DNA of 64,000 nucleotides, from contig MCGO01000018.1 of the NCBI GenBank assembly GCA_002104985.1, positions 124,001 to 188,000 on the forward strand, given 5' to 3'. The notes beneath the pieces were generated by a model. That model was given only the letters and a program-made list of their open reading frames with translations, searched no databases and was not told the origin of the DNA. Each line of letters begins with the position of its first letter. The first letter of the stretch is position 1. The translations under genes were made by a program, and so were the position numbers. Source of the stretch: Rhizoclosmatium globosum (lineage: Eukaryota; Chytridiomycota; Chytridiomycetes; Chytridiales; Chytriomycetaceae). Below, one piece after another: positions 58,564 to 64,000 of this stretch.

Positions 58564-60842
58564 TCATCCTAAATAAACGTATTCAGGATGCTTTGCCATA
58601 CACCAAGCGCGCTGTCCTGCGTAGTAACGGAAAGCCTGGAATTCATACTCGCGAACTCCAAAATAGGCAGCGCCCAATTCGTTTGCGGCTTTATCAAAGG
58701 CATTCATGTCATATTGAGCCGCCGCCAACGCGTTCCATAACGGCGTCCAGCGTGAATCAAGGTATCCTCCATCCAAAGCGATGGTGCGACAGTTTGGAGC
58801 TTTTCTGTTACAGACAGCCCGCTGATTCGGGACTCCTGCAAGACAGTTTGTCCCGAGGCTCACTTGCACTCCCTTTGCCGCAATAGCAGTCAATAGAGCT
58901 GGTGGGATCGTTCCTGTCAGTTCGTTTCCAGCAAGAGAGCTGATGCGCACAGTTAATATATAAATTGTGGGAAGAGTGATAATTTACATTGTTTGAATAC
59001 TCGTTAACTGGGCTAATTGTGGTGGGATTGCACCAGTGAGCTGATTTCCAGAAATATCCCTTCATAATTTCGTAAGTTTGATTATGACGTACTAGATTTG
59101 ATCTTACAGTGTTTGTAGCTTGGCCAACTGTCCCAGTTGTGGAGGAATACCACCCGTGATTGCGTTACCAGCAAGGTTGCTATAACAGAATTGATTTTAG
59201 CTTTACAGAAGGTAGGCTAAGGAAGCACAAACATTTTTTGCAAGTTGGTCAAGAGTCCAATAACGGTTGGGATGCTTCCAATGATTTGATTTCCAGAAAG
59301 ATCGCTTCAAGACGAAAAGAAAATTTAACAACGATATAGGCTATCGTCAAATTCATTAAATGCTTACAGGATCTGAAGACTCTTGAGCCCAGCTAAGGCA
59401 GGTGGAATCTGTTGCGATAATCCGAGCCGCGGCAATACCACAGATTGAACTTGATACTGTATAAACTGCACATACTTGGATCTACACGGAAAAAAATAAT
59501 GTTAGAACTGATTTACAGTTCATAGAACTGTAACTTACGTGTCACGCTTCACTCTACCACCTCTGTTATCTTTCCGTCTGCGTTGATTCTTGAGTCCCGC
59601 AATGGGATAAAATCCATTGGGATCAATGCTAGAACAGTTGAATGGATAGGCAACCGATGAAAATGATGCGACGAGAATTTCACAGTTGCCGTAGGTCTGT
59701 GGCGCCGAATTGGCGACGGTTGGGGATTCTTTTGCGGTAGCGACAGTGCTGACGTTGCTAGATGTACTAGGGGTTGCAGATGAAGAACTTGATTGCAACG
59801 GTGGCAATCCTGAGGAACTTTGACTTGATGAAGTCGTGAGAGAAGCTGTTGCGGAAGAAGGTGAAACTGTTGAAGCTGTTGGAATACGGGTAGTCGATAA
59901 ACTTAGAGAAGTCGAAGGGGATAATATGCTTTTTGTGCTTGTCGTACTTGTCGTTACAGATGTGGTTGATGTGGATGAAGACGTAGATGAAGTTGTTGTA
60001 GTTGATGTTGTTTGGGTTGTGGTTGAAGAAGAAGTGGTGGACGATGTTTGTGTTGTAGTTGTCGTTGAAGTTTGGCTTGTTGTTGTAGTCGTGGTTTGGC
60101 TTGTGGTTGACGTGGTTGAAGATGTTTGGCTTGTTGTTGAAGTAGATGTCGTTGAAGTAGACGTTGTTGATGTCGTTGAAGTAAGAGTGGTGGTGCTTGA
60201 AGAACTTGAAGTACTTGAAGTGGAAGTTGACGATGTCGTCGATGTTTTTGATGAAGTGGTTGTTGATGTGGTCGTGGAAACCGTTGTGGTTGTAGTCGAG
60301 GTAGTAGTTGTTTGTGGTGCATGACCAGGGAAGACCAAAAAGCTTCCAGAAGCTGCCAGAGGGTTAACGCCATTAGATAATTGTTGACCAACGCATGTGT
60401 TTGCGAAGAAAGTAGCAGCATCACAGTTTGTTGTTTGTCTACAAAGTGCAGCACAATCTTCTTTCGTATTTGCTCCTCCTAAATAACCTAAATTACCGAC
60501 GCTAATACCAGGGAAGTAAAGACCCCTCATGTAAACTGTTTGACCTTTGGGAACGTAAGCATCAACATCAGTGTCAATAGTCACTGTTGCTGCGCCGCCC
60601 ACATCAACTTCTGAAGCTGGATATATGTTGCAACTTGAGGTCTGCAAATTATAAGTAGCAACACCACATACTGGACTTGTAGTTCGCGCGGTGCAATCAG
60701 CCATACAATCAGTGTCACTGTCGGAGCTAAAGGTATCAACCTCTCCTGAATCTGTGTAGCGAACGGCGAAAAGGACGAAATAATTTGCTGGAAGAGCGAA
60801 GGAGAAGCGCGACGCAGCAAGAAGAAGGACAAAGAATCGCAT
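58564..60842 (-). CDS. Secreted leucine-rich-repeat protein with apple-like domains and Thr/Ser stalk
   Basis: Extracellular or wall-associated protein. Signal peptide MRFFVLLLAASRFSFA. Two Cys-containing PAN/apple-like segments (DCMADCTARTTSPVCGVATY and EDCAALCRQTTNCDAATFF) are followed by a Thr/Ser stalk of about 130 residues or more (60324-59940), then NCEILVASFSSVAYPFNCSS. Plant-type 24-residue LRRs come next, each in its own exon: DLSGNQIIGSIPTVIGLL, NLAGNAITGGIPPQLGQL, DISGNQLTGAIPPQLAQL, SLAGNELTGTIPPALL. Exons: 60842-59539, 59481-59368, 59304-59233, 59179-59108, 59059-58988, 58939-58564. A Cys-containing C-terminal domain follows. No membrane helix or kinase, so it is secreted, not a receptor kinase. 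No frame break. Confidence 0.82.
59940..60324 (-). repeat. Thr/Ser codon-repeat tract (mucin-like stalk)
   Basis: Near-continuous ACN/TCN codons in the LRR gene giving a Thr/Ser stretch with occasional Gln, Val or Lys. Likely heavily O-glycosylated. The long Val-rich open frame on the opposite strand is its shadow. Confidence 0.85.
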
Positions 60843-61185
60843 GTTTTTTTGAGCACTTTTGCTACTGACAATTCTCACGTGACGATCCCTTCGTCTCGCA
60901 AAGGTTTCTGCGTTAAGTTGAACATATTGTGTGGTAGGATCACCTAGTCTTTTTCACTGATATAATAGAACATCAGAAACAATTTTTCCTATCGCCCATC
61001 CCTCATCGGCATGGAAACGAAAAGCGACCTTTCGACTTGACTCCCTACGAAGTGACGCTCACGTGAACCAAGCACCAAGCGTTACTGATCCATGTTTTAC
61101 GGGGCTATTACTTTGTTTGTGTCCGGACGAGTCACTGTCCTGTCCGAAAGCAGAAGGCACAAAATACATTTTCGTTTTTTCACTT

Positions 61186-63078
61186 ATGCCACCCTCTCCA
61201 TTTCCTCCTGGCACCCTCTGCCGCCACTGCCAATCCTCAAATCTTCGACCTAGAACTACTAAAAAGCAGACAATTCCTTGTTGTGTCGAATGTCAGTATT
61301 GCTCTGGCTGTCACAAGTCTGGAAGTTTGATAACAATGACTGGGCCGTTTTCAACTTGCGACCACTGCCGAGAATCTGCAAAACGAAAGTCAAAGACACT
61401 GAGAGAGAAGAAGAAGTCTCGGAACGAAGTAAGGCGCAGTGTATAATTTTTATATTTACTCATTGTTCACGATAGCCCAGTACACTCTCATTGGATGTAT
61501 TCCTTCGTCAACAGCAACTGAATCGCGAATCAGAATCATTGGTATTGAAGAGCTCTGTTCCCATTACCAGCAGTATGCATCGCAAGCATATCTCGTCTGC
61601 AGTGCGCAAACATATATTATCCATTTGTGGCATTAACTGGGTATTCAAAACGGCGCGTAATAATGCGGATGGCTCTCGCACGGAATATTATGGTTGTGCT
61701 CAGTCTTATTCTGTTGGATCGAAATGGGCGAAACGAACGAGTAAACGACAAGCACGGACATCTGGAAAAGCATCTACGTTTGCACAATCAATCAAAACGT
61801 TCTCAAAAATGAAGCGGTATGATTGTGGTGGTGAAAGCCGTCTAAGCCTGAGTTTTCCATCGTACGGGGGCACTGAATTTGATGTGTCTTGGAAGCATCA
61901 GTTTCCCCATCCAGCATATCAACCAAACACCTTGGAGCAATGGGCCAAGGATATAATCCATGGTTTCAAAGATCAAACTGCCCGGGCAGCATGGAAGGCA
62001 GTGTTAGTACAACCCTCATCTATTCTGCAAACACTTGGTTCATGCCGCCACCATTGCACTGACACAGGCAAGTCTGCCTTCTTCTACGTTGCTGGATCGT
62101 TTCCGAGATATCTACGAAAAGCGCACGCAGAAAAACGAAGAGCTCCTGACAACTCCAACACTATGAACCACGGCCGTCACTCACAACAGAACTTCTACTC
62201 GTCCAGCAACACAATCAGCAAAAGGAAGCATCGAGATCTCAGTAGCAACTCTTCCGACTTGTCAGACGCTGATTCAGAGGAAAGGGCTGAAGCTTGGGCC
62301 TTTGTTGAGCGGCAACAAGTGGCTTCGCTTTCAACTGCAGCAGCCAATATCCCTCTCCCAGTAACATCTGCAGCATCACCGTCCCCGGACCTCTGGGATA
62401 ATATCAATAACCCTGTGATTGACTCTGAGTATGTCTCTGTCCTCATTCCATACTTAATTTGACACATCACTTCCCAGTAGCGACGATTCGGAATCTGGCG
62501 AATACGAATATGATTCAGAAGGCTCGTCAACCAACGATCTTGACGCCAATGATGTCTGGACAGAAGCTCGTAAAACTGAAATCGCTGACTACTTGCGATT
62601 CCCGTCCTCGCAGCCATCAAGTCGTACTTCTTGGAAGGAAGAGCGTGCTAATTGGATGAGTGATTCCAATGCCGTCCTCCCCCTCTTGATTCTAGCTGTT
62701 GCGTGTTGGGAAACCGTGGATCTGATTCCAAGCCGTCGTTGCGGTGAACTGTCCTGCCAAACTCACCCAAGTTTCAAGTGCTACTCTTGTATGGTCACAT
62801 CTCCTACCGCTTCTCATTTCTGCAGCATCCATGCAACTCAACATCGGTGGAACAGCCACTGTCATCGGGTCCAAGATAAGCAAGACCACCTCCCTCCACC
62901 CCTCACAACTCCATCTGGAAATCCTCGAGTAAAGAAGATTCGGTGTTGTGACAAAGCTCGTGGAACTGGAAGGAGGGCTCTGCTGCATTCGTTGACTGGA
63001 TCGGAGTCTGTTCAGCTCGTGAACTGCCCAAATCATTCGGACGGACATGAAATGTGTGCAGTACTCTTGAGAGACTAA
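61186..63078 (+). CDS. Cys-rich hypothetical protein, possibly transposon-related
   Basis: Not recognised. Three exons (61186-61428, 61476-62428, 62478-63078) splice in frame to about 598 aa with no break. The N-terminus has closely spaced cysteines (LCRHCQSSNLRPRT, PCCVECQYCSGCHKSG, CDHCRESAKRKSKTLREKKK), a zinc-binding and basic layout. The centre has INWVFKTARNNADGSRTEYY and KMKRYDCGGESRLSLSF, which reminds me of DNA-binding regions seen with MULE-type transposases; no DDE triad was identified. Later parts are acidic (SDDSESGEYEYDSE) and again Cys/His-containing (CYSCM, CSIHATQHRW). It lies next to a copia element. A zinc-finger regulator is the alternative reading. Confidence 0.5.
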
Positions 63079-63327
63079 GGATTCCTGCCTTCTCGAGTTC
63101 ACCATACGGGTAAGATACTCCTGTCTATCATTTCAGGACTCTAAATCATAATTAGACCATGCATTCTCATATCAGCTTGTGTCTTTGGGTCTTGTTCTGC
63201 GGTCTCTTGGAGTTGCATTTCAGGTGTCCGCGGAAGCCTTTTTCGGAACTGACGTCAAGGATCCCAAAGCTAATGAGAACCTCGGAGACGAAGCGCGTAA
63301 TAGTAATGCTTGTAATTTGGTTCGTGG

Positions 63328-63466
63328 CCTGAGTGTTGTTGCAATAAGGTAAGCAACAGATGCGGCAAGGCGACGAGAACCCAAATGACAAACCTGAGTG
63401 TTGTTGCAATAAGGTAAGCAACAGATGCGGCAAGGCGACGAGAACCCAAATGACAAACTGGTAGAT
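63328..63466 (-). repeat. Tandem 65-bp repeat, two copies
   Basis: Two head-to-tail copies (starting at 63328 and 63393, period 65 bp) containing GTTGTTGCAATAAGGTAAGC and GCGGCAAGGCGACGAGAACC. The second copy extends into CTGGTAGAT. They lie in the presumed LTR of the copia element. Confidence 0.85.
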
Positions 63467-63814
63467 CGATTATATTTAGAACTTCGATAATAAGAGAATC
63501 ATTTACAAACAAAAGAGAATTACCCTGAGTGTTGTTGCAATAAGGTAAGCAACAGATGCGGCAAGGCGACGAGAACCCAAATGACAAACTGGTAGATACC
63601 AGTATCAAGAGGGGAGTCCCTTGCTTCTTATACACTCAAGGGAAAGGGAGAGATTTAAGGAATGATTAAATGGAGTGATTAAATGGACTTTCACTTGGTG
63701 TAAAAATAGTGGGAGGCACCAAGTGGACTGTGAGACACTGAGTGGACTGGAAACTAGAGAGAAGAAAGATAACCCGGAAAGGAATTGTAGAAGATAAGCA
63801 GTATATCTCACACA
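63329..63814 (-). mobile_element. Probable 3' LTR of a Ty1/copia retrotransposon
   Basis: On the minus strand a G-rich polypurine tract (about 63826-63815) is followed directly by TGTGTGAGATATACTGC, an LTR-like TG start, about 13 bp after the stop of the copia polyprotein. A TATAAGAAGC element (about 63632) is a plausible LTR promoter. The far end is a guess: the first repeat copy ends ACACTCA, giving a CA terminus near 63329. The matching 5' LTR would lie beyond position 64000, so ends and target-site duplication cannot be checked here. Confidence 0.5.
63524..63597 (-). repeat. Third copy of the 65-bp repeat
   Basis: Same unit as the pair at 63328-63466, 131 bp after the second copy (twice the period), and also followed by CTGGTAGAT. 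The intervening 57 bp are unrelated. Confidence 0.85.
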
Positions 63815-63826
63815 CCCCCCAAGACC

Positions 63827-64000
63827 TTATAGGGTTGATACGTCAAATTCCCCAAATGCGTCTCGGCAGAACTCAAACTTGATCCAGCCCAGTCCTTTAG
63901 TCAGAATGTCAGCCAGCATTTTTGTGTCTGGCATATGTCCAACTGTGATCAAATGTTGTCTAACCAGGTCTCGGAGGAACATATACTTTACATCCATGTG
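63827..64000 (-). mobile_element. Ty1/copia polyprotein, C-terminal RNase H end (partial)
   Basis: Minus-strand open frame entering from the right edge: HMDVKYMFLRDLV, HMPDTKMLADILTKGLG and FEFCRDAFGEFDVSTL-stop at 63827. The H-x-D-V/I-x-Y-x-F-L-R and LADxLTK motifs are diagnostic for the end of copia reverse transcriptase/RNase H. The rest of the element is outside the window. The frame is intact over what is visible, so the element may be recent. Confidence 0.88.

Noticed and set aside
59836..60324. Long Val-rich open frame on the plus strand
   Set aside because: It is the antisense of the Thr/Ser codon-repeat stalk of the secreted LRR protein; low complexity and no start context.
63328..63597. 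CRISPR-like spaced repeats
   Set aside because: Only three long copies with irregular spacing in a eukaryotic LTR next to copia coding sequence; no cas genes.
63270..63635. 121-codon minus-strand frame
   Set aside because: Runs through the repeated LTR units; repetition in the protein only reflects the DNA repeat.

Overview
The window looks like nuclear DNA of a zoosporic (flagellated) early-diverging fungus, most likely a chytrid. Almost every gene is split by short introns (about 45-60 bp, GT..AG, often with a CTAAC-like branch point). Conserved eukaryotic housekeeping genes (coatomer zeta, VPS35, ISCU) sit beside axonemal genes (a CFAP74-like ASH-domain protein and an NME8-like thioredoxin/NDK protein), which only flagellated lineages keep. 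Fungal features include a fungal-type amino-acid permease, GPI-anchored wall-type proteins and a Ser/Thr-rich secreted LRR protein. No bacterial operon structure, CRISPR array or rRNA was seen.

Layout. 1-7.2 kb (+): 3' part of the CFAP74-like gene. 7.3-11.3 kb (+): two tandem sodium:solute symporters. 11.4-12.5 kb (+): coatomer zeta. 12.6-13.7 kb (+): F-box protein. 13.6-17.4 kb (-): thioredoxin plus four NDK domains. 17.7-18.2 kb (+): small hypothetical. 18.3-21.1 kb (-): ankyrin-repeat TRPV-like channel. 21.6-26.2 kb (-): four tandem paralogues of an unrecognised single-pass membrane protein. 26.7-29.4 kb (-): amino-acid permease. 29.7-33.3 kb (-): VPS35. 33.5-36.5 kb (+): class V aminotransferase, then ISCU. 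37.0-38.0 kb (+): C2H2 zinc-finger protein. 38.5-42.4 kb (-): helical-repeat protein with Asn/Arg/Gly-rich ends. 42.7-44.3 kb (-): GPI-anchored GH26-like hydrolase. 44.8-46.5 kb (+): oleate hydratase. 46.6-50.9 kb (-): full ABCB transporter. 51.1-53.4 kb (-): acidic-tailed hypothetical. 53.7-56.6 kb (+): duplicated-domain Cys-rich surface protein flanked by two related tiny secreted peptides. 57.2-58.3 kb (+): intronless hypothetical. 58.6-60.8 kb (-): secreted LRR protein. 61.2-63.1 kb (+): Cys-rich hypothetical. 63.3-64.0 kb (-): 3' end of a Ty1/copia retrotransposon.

Many otherwise convincing genes are interrupted by single-base frame changes, several at short homopolymers. Draft-assembly indels are therefore the first explanation; true pseudogenes the second. 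Where a frame change occurs, the CDS span given is the extent of the recognisable protein, not one clean open frame. Intron positions were placed by eye from GT/AG sites and phase agreement.

The regions most likely to hold undescribed biology are the four-gene membrane-protein array (21.6-26.2 kb) and the small-peptide/surface-protein cluster (53.6-56.6 kb). There is no single pathway across the window, but two themes recur: flagellar parts and a rich set of cell-surface proteins (membrane array, GH26-like enzyme, duplicated-domain protein, secreted LRR protein, secreted peptides).
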